DNA of 40,776 nt from a bacterium (GCA_026709815.1 JAPOSH010000091.1:1-40776), one strand, 5' to 3'. Numbered from the stretch's first letter, positions 8,137 through 19,792 are shown. The notes: generated by a model not told the origin, from the sequence alone. Program-made: numbers and translations.

Positions 8137-10787
8137 CAGGCTCGGGCCACTTCCCACTCCTCAAACGTCTCGATGACGTCGCCCTGCTTGAGGTCTTGGA
8201 AGTCGGACAGGCCGATGCCGCACTCGTATCCGGATTGCACTTCGCGCACGTCTTCCTTGAAGCGTTTCAGCGATGACACCGTGCCCCGCCAGATGACTGT
8301 CCCGTCCCGCAAGAACCGGACTTTCGAGCCCCGGCTGATGGCGCCGTTGAGCACATAGCAGCCGGCCACCGCACCCACTCGGGGGATTCGGAAGATCTCT
8401 CGCACTTCGGCGTCGCCGGTGACCACCTCTTCGAACTCCGGCGCCAGCATCCCGACCATGGCGTTCTCCACATCCTCGATCAGGTTGTAGATGATCTCGT
8501 AGGTGCGGATCTCCACGTTCTCCAAGTCGGCCAATTCCCGGGCCTTGCGATCGGGCCGCACGTTGAAGCCGATAATGGTGGCATTGGACGCCGCGGCCAA
8601 TTGGATGTCGTTGGCAGTCACGCCGCCCACGCCCCGGTGGACGAATGCCAGCTTCACGTCATCTCGCCCGAGGCGTCCGAGACTGTCCACGACCGCCTCG
8701 AGCGATCCGTTCACATCGGCTTTGACGATGAGGTTCAGCGTGGCAGCCTCGCCAGCCTGAATCTGGCTGAAGATGTCTTCCAAACGAGCCCCGCCCGCAG
8801 TGGCCGCCGCGTCCCGGCCCAAGCTGGCGATCCGCTGGGAGTGCTCCCTGGTCTCGGCCACCTTGGCCGCCACTTTCTCGTTGGGCGCCACCACGAAAGA
8901 GTCGCCAGCGTTGGCCACATCGGAGAGCCCGAGCACCTGCACCGGCTTCGACGGCGGAGCTTCGTGGATCGGGTTGCCGCGGTCGTCCAGCAAGGCTCGG
9001 GCCCGGCCCCAAGATGCCCCTGCAACCACCGGATCTCCCCGCCGCAGAGTTCCGTGCTGGATCAACAACGTGGCCACGGGGCCCCGGCCGATGTCCAGAT
9101 TGGACTCGAGCACGACTCCTCGGGCCCGGCCCTCGGCGGCGGCCCGCAAGTCCTCCACCTCAGCCACCACAGCCAGCTGCTCGAGCAAGTCGTCGATACC
9201 CAGGTTCTGAAGAGCGGAGATCTCCACCATGATGGTGTCTCCCCCCCACTGCTCGGGCACGAGGTCGTGCTCGGCCAGCTGCTGCATGGTCCGATTGGGA
9301 TCGGCGTTGTTGCGATCCACCTTGTTGACCGCGACCACGATGGGCGCCTCGGCGGCCCGAGCGTGGTTGATGGCCTCCAAGGTCTGGGGCATCACCCCGT
9401 CGTCGGCTGCCACGACCAAGACCACGATGTCGGTGGCATCGGCCCCCCGGGCCCGCATCGCCGTGAACGCGGCGTGGCCGGGCGTGTCGATGAAGGTCAG
9501 AGTCCGCCCGTCCTTGTCCACCTGATAAGCGCCGATGTGCTGGGTGATTCCCCCGGCTTCGCCCTCGACCACGTTGGCGCTGCGGATCTGATCCAGCAAC
9601 TTCGTCTTGCCATGGTCCACATGGCCCATGACCGTTACCACCGGAGGCCGAACTGGGAGGTCTTCTTGGGGCTCAAGATCATCGACATCGGCCTCGAGCA
9701 GCTTGAGCAACTCGTTTTCCTGCTCCTCGCCCGGGTCGACCAGTCTTATTTCGGCGCCGACCTCGGCGGCGAAAAGCTCGATCATGTCGTCGGTCAGCGA
9801 TTGGGTGGCGGTGACCATCTCCCCCTGTTGCATGAGGAAGCGGACGACGTCGGCCGCCGTTTGATTCAGCTTCGGACCCATCTCCAGCGGCGTGGAAGCG
9901 CGCTCGATCACGACCACCCCCGTGGGCACGGCTGCCTCCGTCGGGGCGTAGTCGGGAATGTTCATGGGTTGCAGGTCTTCGGCCACCCGCCGACGCCGCC
10001 GGCTCTTGCGCCGCCTCTGCTGTGGGCGCTGCGGACCTCCTCGACCTCGACCGCCGGGGCCGGCAGGACCGCTGGAAGGCCCGCCGAGGGCGCCAGCGGG
10101 CCCGCGCGCCGCCAATGGGGCGGGTGGGCGGCCAGGCGAGCCTGCCGCCGGCCTTTGCGTGCCGACTCCCGGGCGGGCGGGCCCGCGAGGACCCCGGCGC
10201 GGACCCGGCGCCGGACCCCGTCCACCACGGCCGGGGGGCGGCGGGATGGGCTTGCCGGAAGAGGACATCGGCGGACGGCCCGGGGGCGGCGGGATCGGCT
10301 TGCCCGAGCGCGACAGCGGCGGACTGGGGGTCATAGAGGCCGCGGGCGCCGCAGCCGGGGGTTCCGATACCGGTTTGGGCGCGGCTCGCGGCGGTGGCGG
10401 GGAAACGCTGGGGGGCAGTTCAACCGGCGGCGGTGCCGGGCGAGAACGCGGCGGCAAGCCCCCACTGGACGTGACCACCCGCGGCGGCTTTGCAGGCTTG
10501 GGCTCCGGCTCCGGCTCAACCGCCACCGGCTCCGGCTCAACCGCCACCGGCTCGGGCGACGGCACCGGCTCCGGCGACGGCACCGGCTCGGGCGACGGCA
10601 CCGGCTCGGGGGATCGGATCAGGCCATCACGATCCGCTCGCCGGCGGACGCGATCCGCTTGAGCATCCACGATGCTCGAAGAATGGCTGTTGACGCCGAT
10701 CCCCAGAAGCACGCAGAGATCAAGCGTTTCCTTGTTCGTGAGGCCGAGTTCACGAGCGAGCTCGTACACCCGAATCTTTGCTGGCAA
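8136..10787 (-). CDS. infB: Translation initiation factor IF-2
   Basis: [35 protein letters not shown], plus N-terminal IF2N domain [24 protein letters not shown] start. Confidence 0.97.
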   Translation of the reverse strand: MPAKIRVYELARELGLTNKETLDLCVLLGIGVNSHSSSIVDAQADRVRRRADRDGLIRSPEPVPSPEPVPSPEPVPSPEPVAVEPEPVAVEPEPEPKPAKPPRVVTSSGGLPPRSRPAPPPVELPPSVSPPPPRAAPKPVSEPPAAAPAASMTPSPPLSRSGKPIPPPPGRPPMSSSGKPIPPPPGRGGRGPAPGPRRGPRGPARPGVGTQRPAAGSPGRPPAPLAARGPAGALGGPSSGPAGPGGRGRGGPQRPQQRRRKSRRRRRVAEDLQPMNIPDYAPTEAAVPTGVVVIERASTPLEMGPKLNQTAADVVRFLMQQGEMVTATQSLTDDMIELFAAEVGAEIRLVDPGEEQENELLKLLEADVDDLEPQEDLPVRPPVVTVMGHVDHGKTKLLDQIRSANVVEGEAGGITQHIGAYQVDKDGRTLTFIDTPGHAAFTAMRARGADATDIVVLVVAADDGVMPQTLEAINHARAAEAPIVVAVNKVDRNNADPNRTMQQLAEHDLVPEQWGGDTIMVEISALQNLGIDDLLEQLAVVAEVEDLRAAAEGRARGVVLESNLDIGRGPVATLLIQHGTLRRGDPVVAGASWGRARALLDDRGNPIHEAPPSKPVQVLGLSDVANAGDSFVVAPNEKVAAKVAETREHSQRIASLGRDAAATAGGARLEDIFSQIQAGEAATLNLIVKADVNGSLEAVVDSLGRLGRDDVKLAFVHRGVGGVTANDIQLAAASNATIIGFNVRPDRKARELADLENVEIRTYEIIYNLIEDVENAMVGMLAPEFEEVVTGDAEVREIFRIPRVGAVAGCYVLNGAISRGSKVRFLRDGTVIWRGTVSSLKRFKEDVREVQSGYECGIGLSDFQDLKQGDVIETFEEWEVARA
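10507..10602. repeat. Tandem repeats in the infB linker: 2 x 21 bp then 3 x 18 bp
   Basis: ggctccggctcaaccgccacc (10507, 10528) and ggctc[g/c]ggcgacggcacc (10549, 10567, 10585), encoding VAVEPEP and VPSPEP units. Confidence 0.9.
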
Positions 10788-10896
10788 AAGGCTCTTTCCT
10801 GATTGTTCCGCGTAGCGCGGCCGACCCGTTCGGGCCGGGGTTTCATTGTCTCACGCCCAGCCTTCGGATTTCGAAGTCAATCCAAGGCGATGGCTG

Positions 10897-12060
10897 CTAT
10901 TCTGGTTGCGGACCACCTCGCATAGTCTCTCCCGACTCTGCCGCCGAGGTTTCCTCGGCCCCTTCGGCCGCCCACTCTTCAGCCGACAGGGCTGGACCCC
11001 CCTCGGCTGGCCGCCAAACCTGCTCGCCGGTTGCCTCGTCTATGACCCATTCGCCTTCGGCCCAGTCCATGTCCTTGTAAGCAGCTTCTTGGGCGAGCTG
11101 GCTTTCGCTCTTGATATCGATTCGCCACCCGGTCAAACGGGCCGACAACCGAGCATTCTGGCCTTCTTTGCCAATGGCCAGTGAAAGCTGGTAGTCGGGC
11201 ACGACAACCTCGGCCACTCCCGACTCTTCATCGATGTTCACCTCTTTGATCTTGGCCGGGGACAGCGCCTTGGCCACGAAATCAGCCGGATCCTCCGCAA
11301 AGGGGACGATATCGATCTTCTCCCCCCGCAACTCGTTGACCACCATGCGCACCCGCGCGCCACGCGCCCCCACGCACGCCCCAACCGGGTCCACATTGAC
11401 GTCGTTCGACGCCACCGCGATCTTCGTCCGATGGCCAGGCTCTCGAGCGCAAGCCCTGATCTCCACCACCCCATCGGCGATCTCAGGCACCTCGAGCTCG
11501 AACAACCGCCGGATCAGCCCGGGATGCGTGCGGCTGACCACGATTTGCGGGCCCTTCGCCGTCTTGCGGACCTCCACGATGTAGGCCTTGAGACGGCTGT
11601 TGGCCTCGGGACGCTCGAAGGGCACCTGCTCGGCCTGAGGCAAGAGCGCCTCCACCCGACCCAAGTCCAACAGCGTGTAGCGAGCGTCATTCTGCTGGAT
11701 GATCCCGGTGACGATGTCGCCCTCCCGACCGGCGTATTCCTCGTACTTCAGCTCGCGCTCCACCTCGCGAATCCGCTGCGTCATGACCTGTTTGGCCGTC
11801 TGCGCCGCGATGCGGCCGAAGCCCTGCGGCGTGACGTCGAACGGCTCCCCGACCGGCTCCCCGCCCTCATCCAGCTTTTGCGCGAAAACCTGGATGTCGG
11901 CCGTGTCGGGGTTGATGGTGACCCAGGCGTATTCCTCGCTGTCGGGCATGCGCTTATAGGCCGATTCGAGGGCATCGGCCAAAGCAGCCAATAGGGCGTC
12001 CACCGAGATCCCCTTGTCCACGGCCAGCGCTTGGAGGGCTTCCAGCATGTCGGGATTCAC
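10897..12060 (-). CDS. nusA: Transcription termination/antitermination protein NusA
   Basis: S1 and KH domains: REGDIVTGIIQQND, VDPVGACVGARGARVRMVVNELRGEKIDIV, LAIGKEGQNARLSARLTGWRIDIKSE. Confidence 0.96.
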   Translation of the reverse strand: MNPDMLEALQALAVDKGISVDALLAALADALESAYKRMPDSEEYAWVTINPDTADIQVFAQKLDEGGEPVGEPFDVTPQGFGRIAAQTAKQVMTQRIREVERELKYEEYAGREGDIVTGIIQQNDARYTLLDLGRVEALLPQAEQVPFERPEANSRLKAYIVEVRKTAKGPQIVVSRTHPGLIRRLFELEVPEIADGVVEIRACAREPGHRTKIAVASNDVNVDPVGACVGARGARVRMVVNELRGEKIDIVPFAEDPADFVAKALSPAKIKEVNIDEESGVAEVVVPDYQLSLAIGKEGQNARLSARLTGWRIDIKSESQLAQEAAYKDMDWAEGEWVIDEATGEQVWRPAEGGPALSAEEWAAEGAEETSAAESGETMRGGPQPE

Positions 12061-12608
12061 TGCTGATCCTTTCTGTCAATCGGCAGCCTGGATTCCTTCC
12101 CCAATGGCTCCCCGGACGTCGGCACCAATCGACTGCCCTTGTTCTTTGTCTTCTTCAATGGCTTCGGGCCCCATTCGAAAACGGTTCTGGCCTTGGTGAT
12201 CTCGCTGAAGGGCATCCAGAGGGGAACCCCGTTCTGCTCTACCGTGATCCCGCCATCGTCATATCCGGTCAGCACTCCTTGAATCCGGCGCTCCCCCTCG
12301 ACTTGGGGCGCGAGCTTGATGCTCACGGCCTCACCCACCGCACGGGCATAGTGCTCGGGCCGGCGCAGCGGTCGCTCCAGGCCGGGGCTGGTGATCTCCA
12401 GGGTGTACCGACCAGGGACGAGATCGCTGTCGTCCAACAAGCGGGAGGCCACCTTGGAGGCATCGGCCACCTCATCGAGGCTGACGCCGCCGGGCTTGTC
12501 CACGATGATGCGCAACACGCCGCCGCCGAAAGTCAAGTCGTAGATTTCCAACTCCCGTCCCTGGAACAAGGGCGCGAGCAGATCGCGCACGCTCTCCGCC
12601 ACTGACAT
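12057..12608 (-). CDS. rimP: Ribosome maturation factor RimP
   Basis: Position upstream of nusA; GGGVLRIIVDKPGGVSLDEVADASKVASRLLD, YTLEITSPGLERPLRRPEHY. Confidence 0.93.
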   Translation of the reverse strand: MSVAESVRDLLAPLFQGRELEIYDLTFGGGVLRIIVDKPGGVSLDEVADASKVASRLLDDSDLVPGRYTLEITSPGLERPLRRPEHYARAVGEAVSIKLAPQVEGERRIQGVLTGYDDGGITVEQNGVPLWMPFSEITKARTVFEWGPKPLKKTKNKGSRLVPTSGEPLGKESRLPIDRKDQQ

Positions 12609-12656
12609 CTTGCCCCTTTCCTGGCCGACGGTCCTCTGCGCCTCCCCAAATTCAGA

Positions 12657-12680
12657 AGGCGTGGGCCCCAGCCCACGCCT
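12657..12680 (-). terminator. Hairpin between proS and rimP
   Basis: Minus strand AGGCGTGGG-CTGGGG-CCCACGCCT (perfect 9-bp stem) followed by TTCTGAATTT. Confidence 0.55.
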
Positions 12681-12761
12681 GACCCGAACAAAGAGATCGA
12701 CGATACCCGGGCAATCTTACCCGGTGCCGGGGCCGCTGTCGCTGTATGGGCGACGAGAATC

Positions 12762-14180
12762 TCAATAGCTGCGGCCGCACACTGCCACCAGATCGGGCTC
12801 GTCGCCGCTCTCGGGCAATGACCCGTCGGGACGCTGCAAGCACCGCACCGTGACCGCGTCTTCAGCGAGTTCGGCTTCCCCCTCAGGGCCGAGCCGGGCC
12901 CACGGAATCCGAGCGAAACCGGTTGCCGCCGCCTCCCTTACCTCTGCCGGCGTCGCAGCCTCGGCAATCCGCGAGTCCCGCCAGGCAACGGCACTGTCGT
13001 ACATGCGCTCCTGGATGCCCTCCAGCAGCGACGCCACCCGCTCCGACGCGCCCGACAGCCCGACCGACTCTTTCTCGCCGCCGATCCGGGTCGCCAAAGT
13101 GGCCTGCCCCCGCTCGATGTCGCGGGGGCCGATCTCCACCCGGACCGGCACGCCCTTCAACTCCCAGTCGGTGGCTCGGCGGCCGAACCCGGTTCCCGTC
13201 CGATCATCCACCCTCGCCCGTATCCCGACAGCGGCCAATTCGGCGGCCAACCGGTGGCAGGCATCCACCACGCCCTCGGCGTCGCGCACTGCGACAACCG
13301 CGGCTTGGACGGGTGCCAAACGGGGGGGTACCAGCAGTCCCCGGTCATCGCCGTGAGCCATGATCAGCCCGCCGACCATGCGAGACGAAACTCCCCATGA
13401 GGTCTGCCAAACGAGGGACTGGTTGCCGTCGGCGTCTAGGTAGCTGATGTCGAACATGGTGGCGAAGCTCTGCCCCAGTTCGTGGGAAGTCCCCATCTGG
13501 AGCGCCTTGCCGTCGCGCATCATCGCCTCGAGGCACATGGAGTTGATGGCGCCGGGAAACCGCTCGGCCTCGGTCTTGTAACCGACGAGCACTGGGATGG
13601 CCAGCACCGACTCCATGAAGTCCCTGTACACCTCGTGAAGTATCCGGGCGGCGTAGTCGCGGGCCTCCTGGCGGGTGGCATGGGCAGTATGGCCCTCTTG
13701 CCACAAGAACTCCGTGGTCCGCAAGAAGATCCGCGGGCGCATCTCCCAGCGAACCACATTGGCCCACTGGTTGATCAAAAGCGGCAAGTCGCGATGACTC
13801 TGCACCCATTTCGAGAAGTAGGCGTTGATAATGGTCTCGCTGGTGGGGCGCACCACCACCGGCTCAGCGAGCTCTTTGCCCCCGCCCTGGGTGACAACCG
13901 CCAATTCGGGGCTGAACCCGTCCACATGGTCGGATTCCCGACTCAGGTAACTCTCGGGGATGAACAGCGGAAAATAGGCGTTTTCGGCGCCGGCCGCCTT
14001 GATGCGCTGGTCCACCTCGGCCTGCATCCGCTCCCAGAGGGCGAAACCGTAGGGCCGGATGACCATGGTGCCCCGCACCGGACCGTTGTCGGCCAACTCC
14101 GCTTTGTTCAAGACATCCTGATACCAGCGGGGAAAGTCCTCGCTCTGGGGGGTGAGCACCCCTTTGTCGGCCATGTTCAT
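12762..14180 (-). CDS. proS: Prolyl-tRNA synthetase, short archaeal/eukaryotic-like type
   Basis: RGTMVIRPYGFALWERMQ, PLFIPESYL, VVRPTSETIINAYFSKWVQSHRDLPLLINQWANVVRWE, TREFLWQEGHTAHA-like RTTEFLWQEGHTAHAT, C-terminal CGRSY. Confidence 0.95.
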   Translation of the reverse strand: MNMADKGVLTPQSEDFPRWYQDVLNKAELADNGPVRGTMVIRPYGFALWERMQAEVDQRIKAAGAENAYFPLFIPESYLSRESDHVDGFSPELAVVTQGGGKELAEPVVVRPTSETIINAYFSKWVQSHRDLPLLINQWANVVRWEMRPRIFLRTTEFLWQEGHTAHATRQEARDYAARILHEVYRDFMESVLAIPVLVGYKTEAERFPGAINSMCLEAMMRDGKALQMGTSHELGQSFATMFDISYLDADGNQSLVWQTSWGVSSRMVGGLIMAHGDDRGLLVPPRLAPVQAAVVAVRDAEGVVDACHRLAAELAAVGIRARVDDRTGTGFGRRATDWELKGVPVRVEIGPRDIERGQATLATRIGGEKESVGLSGASERVASLLEGIQERMYDSAVAWRDSRIAEAATPAEVREAAATGFARIPWARLGPEGEAELAEDAVTVRCLQRPDGSLPESGDEPDLVAVCGRSY

Positions 14181-15400
14181 GCTCTCCTGCGAATGTGCTC
14201 GATCTTGTCACCCGCCCGGTTGGCATCCTCGCCTTGCTCGGCTAGCAGGCGTCTCCGGTCGCGCTCAGCCTCGCGTGCCGCAGCCACCGTGTCAGCCCGC
14301 TCGAGCGCGGCCTCGAACCCGTGCTCGTGGATCAGCTCCGCCCATTCCACCAGCGCCGGCACCATGTCATTCTCGGCGATCACCGCCACGTTGCGGCCCT
14401 TCACGAACAGATGGCCCCGCTTGTTGCCCGCGGCGATGCCGATGTCGGCGTCACGGGCTTCGCCGGGGCCGTTCACCACACAACCCATAACCGCCACTTG
14501 CAGGGGGATCTCCCGGTCGCCGAACGCCTCCATGGCCTGCTCGGCCACCGCATAAACGTCGATCTCCGCCCGCCCGCAGCTCGGGCAGGCGATGAGATCC
14601 ACGTTCTTGCGCTCCCGCAGCCCCATCGACTCAAGAAGCCACCGGCCGGCCTTCGCCTCCTGCACCGGATCGGCGGTCAGGCTGTAGCGGATGGTGTCGC
14701 CGATGCCCTCGGCCAACAGCGCGCCGATGCCCGCAGTGGACTTGATCAACCCCACCGGGGGCGGCCCCGCCTCGGTCACCCCGAGGTGCAGGGGATGATC
14801 GGTGACCTCGGCCAGCTGGCGGTAGGACTCGATCATGAGGGACACGCTGGATGCCTTGACCGATATCTTGACGTCGTCGAAGTCCACGTCGGCGAAGTAG
14901 CCGAGTTCCATCTGGGCCGATTCCACCAAGGCCTCCGGAACGACCCGGTCGTTGTATTTCCGGTACAAATCAGGGTGCAGCGACCCCCCGTTGACCCCGA
15001 TGCGAATGGGGACTCCGCGATCTCGGCACTCCGAGGCCACCGCCCGAATGTGCTCAGGCTTGCGGATATTGCCGGGATTCAGCCTCAGACACTGGACTCC
15101 GGCTTCCAGCGCGGCCAGAGCCATGCGATGCTGGTGATGGATGTCGGCCACGATGGGCACCGGAGACCGGGGCACGATCTGAGCAAGCCCCTCGGCGGCC
15201 TCGATCTCATTGCAGGTACAGCGCACGATGTCGGCACCCGCCGCGGCCAGGGCGTAAATCTGCTGGAGAGTGCCCTCCACATCAGCGGTGCGGGTGGTGG
15301 TCATGGACTGGACGGTGATCGGCGCGCCGCCGCCAACGGCCACGTCGCCCACGTGAATCTGACGAGTCCGCCGCCGCTCGAAGGCTGATGCAACTTCCAT
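14177..15400 (-). CDS. ispG: 4-hydroxy-3-methylbut-2-en-1-yl diphosphate synthase
   Basis: PITVQSMTTTRTADVEGTLQQI, CPSCGR, VMGCVVNGPGEA. Alternative upstream start at 15439. Confidence 0.96.
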   Translation of the reverse strand: MEVASAFERRRTRQIHVGDVAVGGGAPITVQSMTTTRTADVEGTLQQIYALAAAGADIVRCTCNEIEAAEGLAQIVPRSPVPIVADIHHQHRMALAALEAGVQCLRLNPGNIRKPEHIRAVASECRDRGVPIRIGVNGGSLHPDLYRKYNDRVVPEALVESAQMELGYFADVDFDDVKISVKASSVSLMIESYRQLAEVTDHPLHLGVTEAGPPPVGLIKSTAGIGALLAEGIGDTIRYSLTADPVQEAKAGRWLLESMGLRERKNVDLIACPSCGRAEIDVYAVAEQAMEAFGDREIPLQVAVMGCVVNGPGEARDADIGIAAGNKRGHLFVKGRNVAVIAENDMVPALVEWAELIHEHGFEAALERADTVAAAREAERDRRRLLAEQGEDANRAGDKIEHIRRRA

Positions 15401-15460
15401 GCTCTCAGCTTGGCACGCTTGGCGGGGGGGAGTCTCCATCGCCCGCAGCCATCGCAGACC

Positions 15461-16743
15461 TCAGCTCGGAAGCCGCACCGGATCGGTGAGGTCAAGATAA
15501 ACCGATCCGATGAAGACGAACACCAGAATCAGGATCACGGCGTAGGCCACCGGCACCATCTTCGTCACATCAGCGGTATACCGATTGCCCCGCCAGGAGC
15601 GGAGGCGCTCATAGGTGGCGATCACCACATGGCCCCCGTCCAGGGGCAGCAGCGGAATCATGTTGAAAACTCCGATGAACACGTTGAGCAGCGCCAAGAA
15701 CAAGAGCAGGTTCCCATAGCCGCTCTCGGTGAGATCGGCGCCGATTCTGAGCGCGCCGAATATCGAGACCACGCGGTCTTGGGCGTCGGCCGGCGCCGCG
15801 ACCGGGATGCCGCCGCCGGCCGGGGCGACCGCATCCGGGGCCGTCTGATCGGCAACATTGCGGAAGAAGCTGCTGAGACCACTGGGGGAGAAGAACCGGG
15901 CGATGCCGTAGACCGACTCTTTGACCAGGAACCCGAACTCCTCCAGCGTCTCGCCGGCAGCCTCGAGGTAACCGACGTCCACCGACTGGGATGACCAAGC
16001 CGACCGAGAGCCGATGCCGATGTAGCCGCGGCTGGAGTCCCCGGGATGGACGTCGAGCACCAGCGAGCGGACCAGCAAGCTGCTCCCCCGCTCCACCCCG
16101 AGGCTCACCGTCGCTCCCGGGCCGGGCAGCAACCCGGCCATGTCTTCCATGTTGGCCACCGCAATGTCGTCGACCGACACGATGCGATCACCGGGCAGCA
16201 ACCCGGCACGGTGGGCCGGCGATCCGCTGACCACTTGGCTGACCGCCCAATCCGGCGAGGGCACGCTCTGGGTTCTGCCCCCGACCACCAGGAAGGAGAA
16301 GATCAGCACCAGCGCCAACAAGAAGTGCACGGTCGAGCCGGCCACGGCCACCGACATGCGCCGCCAATAGGGCTTGCTGCGATACGTGCGGTGCTCGTCA
16401 ACCGGGGCCACCTCCTCCAAGTTGTTCATTCCGATGATCCGCACATAGGCGCCGGCCGGGATTGCCTTGAGGCCGTACACCGTGTCGCCTCGGCGCATCG
16501 ACCACAGGCGGGGCCCGAACCCCAGGAAGAACTCGGTGACCTTCATGCCCGCGGCCCGGGCCGCGACGAAGTGGCCCATCTCGTGCAAGAAGATCATGCC
16601 GATAACGGCCAGCACCACGATCAGCATCGGCAGGCCCCATACCGCCAGGACTGCCGCGAGCAGGCCGACCGCCAACGCCAAGCCGCCCCAGCCGTCGCGA
16701 TGCGCTCGCAGGTCGGGCTTTGGCGGCGGCGGAGAAGGGCGGC

Positions 16744-16747
<4 letters not shown>
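15461..16747 (-). CDS. rseP: Site-2 protease family / RIP metalloprotease with PDZ
   Basis: IFLHEMGHFVAARAAGMKVTEFFLGFGP, PDZ region, NMIPLLPLDGGHV. Confidence 0.93.
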
Positions 16748-17916
<1,169 letters not shown>

Positions 17917-17934
17917 GAACCGGCAGACCTCGGC

Positions 17935-19203
17935 TCAGATCACCTCGAGCACGAGCGCGGCGAAGTACGTGGCGGGAAGCACGAAGAGCAGCGCATCGAT
18001 GCGATCCAACATGCCCCCGTGACCGGGCAGCAGGGCGCCCATGTCCTTGATGCCCAGGTCTCGTTTGAGGGCCGATTCCAAGAGGTCGGCCACCGGGGCC
18101 ACCGCCGCCACCACGATGCCCAAGACCACGCCGTCGGAGCGAGACCCGGACGCGTCTCCGAAGGGTCCGATCTCCAGAATGGAGATGAACACCAAGGCAG
18201 CTGCGATGGTGAGGATGGTGCCGCCTATCAACCCCTCCACTGTCTTGTTGGGGCTGGACTTGGACAGCGGCGTGCGACCTGCGGCCCGCCCGACGGCAAA
18301 CGCGCCGATGTCGTGGGCTGCCGTCAATATGACGGCCGTCAGCACCAGTTCGGCGCCGTCCGGCCGGTCGAGGAGGAGTCCGCCGAACGCCCCGGTTACT
18401 CCGATGTAGACAATCCCCAGCAGGGTCACCCCCAGGTTGGGCAGCATGCGGTCGCGGCCCACGCCGCTCAGGTACCAGAGCCCGGCGCCGAACAGGGCGA
18501 AAACCAGCACCAGCACCATGCCGTCGGCGCCTCGCCAATAGGCGGCGAGCGGCAAAGCCCCCACCGCGACGAAGCCCACCAGGGTGGGAGGGTGATAGCC
18601 CGCATGCCGCAAGGCGGCGAACCACTCTGCGGCGGCAATCAACAGCGCGACGACGAGCAGCCCCAGCGCCACCCGCTCCCCCAAAGCGATCGCCCCCAAG
18701 ACCAATCCGCCCAGCAACAGGCCGACCACCACAGCCGCCGTCAGATTGCCTCCGGCGGTCACAGGCGGGGAGTGCGTCCCCGCGGGGGGCGGCGCCGACA
18801 AAGGCGGCGGCATGTCGACCATCCCTGTGGCCACCGGAGGGCCGGCGGTATCCAAGGACAGCACTTCGTCCACCCGGTCTACCGAGGGAAACTGCACCGC
18901 CTCGGTAGGCTCGGGATCTTCAAAGACGCTCACTCCCTCGGCCGCCCCGCCGAGGGCCGCAGGGTCGGTCAGCGTCCGCTCTTCAGCGTCTTCGCGCCAC
19001 ACGGGGGCTCGATCAGCGAGATCTCCCCAGTTCTCCCCTTTTTCGGACTCGGCATCGTCCGGCTCCTCCCAGCGGGGAAGGCCGGGCGCCTCCTCATCTT
19101 CGTCGAATAAGGACGTCAGGTCGTCCAGGAACATGGCCTGCTCGTCTTCAGATGCGTCATCAGACCGAGTGCTCGGCCTTTCGAAAGGATTGTCCTCGTC
19201 CAC
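17935..19203 (-). CDS. cdsA: Phosphatidate cytidylyltransferase with a long acidic N-terminal extension
   Basis: C-terminal CdsA signature (ALKRDLGIKDMGALLPGHGGMLDRIDALLFVLPATYF); multiple TMs. Start placed at GTG (VDEDNPFERP). Confidence 0.9.
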   Translation of the reverse strand: MDEDNPFERPSTRSDDASEDEQAMFLDDLTSLFDEDEEAPGLPRWEEPDDAESEKGENWGDLADRAPVWREDAEERTLTDPAALGGAAEGVSVFEDPEPTEAVQFPSVDRVDEVLSLDTAGPPVATGMVDMPPPLSAPPPAGTHSPPVTAGGNLTAAVVVGLLLGGLVLGAIALGERVALGLLVVALLIAAAEWFAALRHAGYHPPTLVGFVAVGALPLAAYWRGADGMVLVLVFALFGAGLWYLSGVGRDRMLPNLGVTLLGIVYIGVTGAFGGLLLDRPDGAELVLTAVILTAAHDIGAFAVGRAAGRTPLSKSSPNKTVEGLIGGTILTIAAALVFISILEIGPFGDASGSRSDGVVLGIVVAAVAPVADLLESALKRDLGIKDMGALLPGHGGMLDRIDALLFVLPATYFAALVLEVI

Positions 19204-19216
19204 TGCGCCTCCCTGG

Positions 19217-19792
19217 CTAGATCTCGAGCAGCTCCAGCTCTTTGGCGCCCAAGGCGTCATTGATGAGCTGCTCATGATCGTGGGTTGTCCGATCGAGCTC
19301 TTTTTCGGCTCGGGCGGCTATGTCTTCTGATACATCGCCGCCTTTGCTGAGTTGATCGATCTCCTGGCGTCCGCTGCGGCGAGCACTGCGAACGGCTACC
19401 CGCCCATCTTCGGCCATCTGCTTGACCATTCTGACCAGCTCGCGCCGGCGTTCTTCGGTGAGCGGGGGGAAGGCGAGACGCACCACGCTGCCGTCATTGC
19501 TGGGGTTGATCCCCAGATCAGCTTGGACGATCGCCCGTTCGATCGCAGCGATAGCGCTCTTGTCGAACGGGGAGATAACGAGAAGCTGCGCTTCGGGCAC
19601 GCTGAAACTGGCCAGCTGTTGCAGCGGCAGCTCGGTCCCGTAGTAGTCCACGAGGAACCTCTCGAACAACGCCGGAGACGCTCGACCGGTTCTTACGGTG
19701 GCGAACTGCTGTCGAGTATGGCGGACCGCGGAGTCCATGCGCTCGCCGGCCTCGTCCAGAACCAAATCGGCCATTTCGTCGCCGGTGGTCAT
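19217..19792 (-). CDS. frr: Ribosome recycling factor
   Basis: TVRTGRASPALFERFLVDYYGTELPLQQLASFSVPEAQLLVISPFD. Confidence 0.96.
   Translation of the reverse strand: MTTGDEMADLVLDEAGERMDSAVRHTRQQFATVRTGRASPALFERFLVDYYGTELPLQQLASFSVPEAQLLVISPFDKSAIAAIERAIVQADLGINPSNDGSVVRLAFPPLTEERRRELVRMVKQMAEDGRVAVRSARRSGRQEIDQLSKGGDVSEDIAARAEKELDRTTHDHEQLINDALGAKELELLEI

Noticed and set aside
8601-10802. 733-aa plus-strand ORF opposite infB
   Set aside because: Antisense to a clear IF-2 gene; composition (His/Gly/Arg-rich) is typical of high-GC antisense frames.
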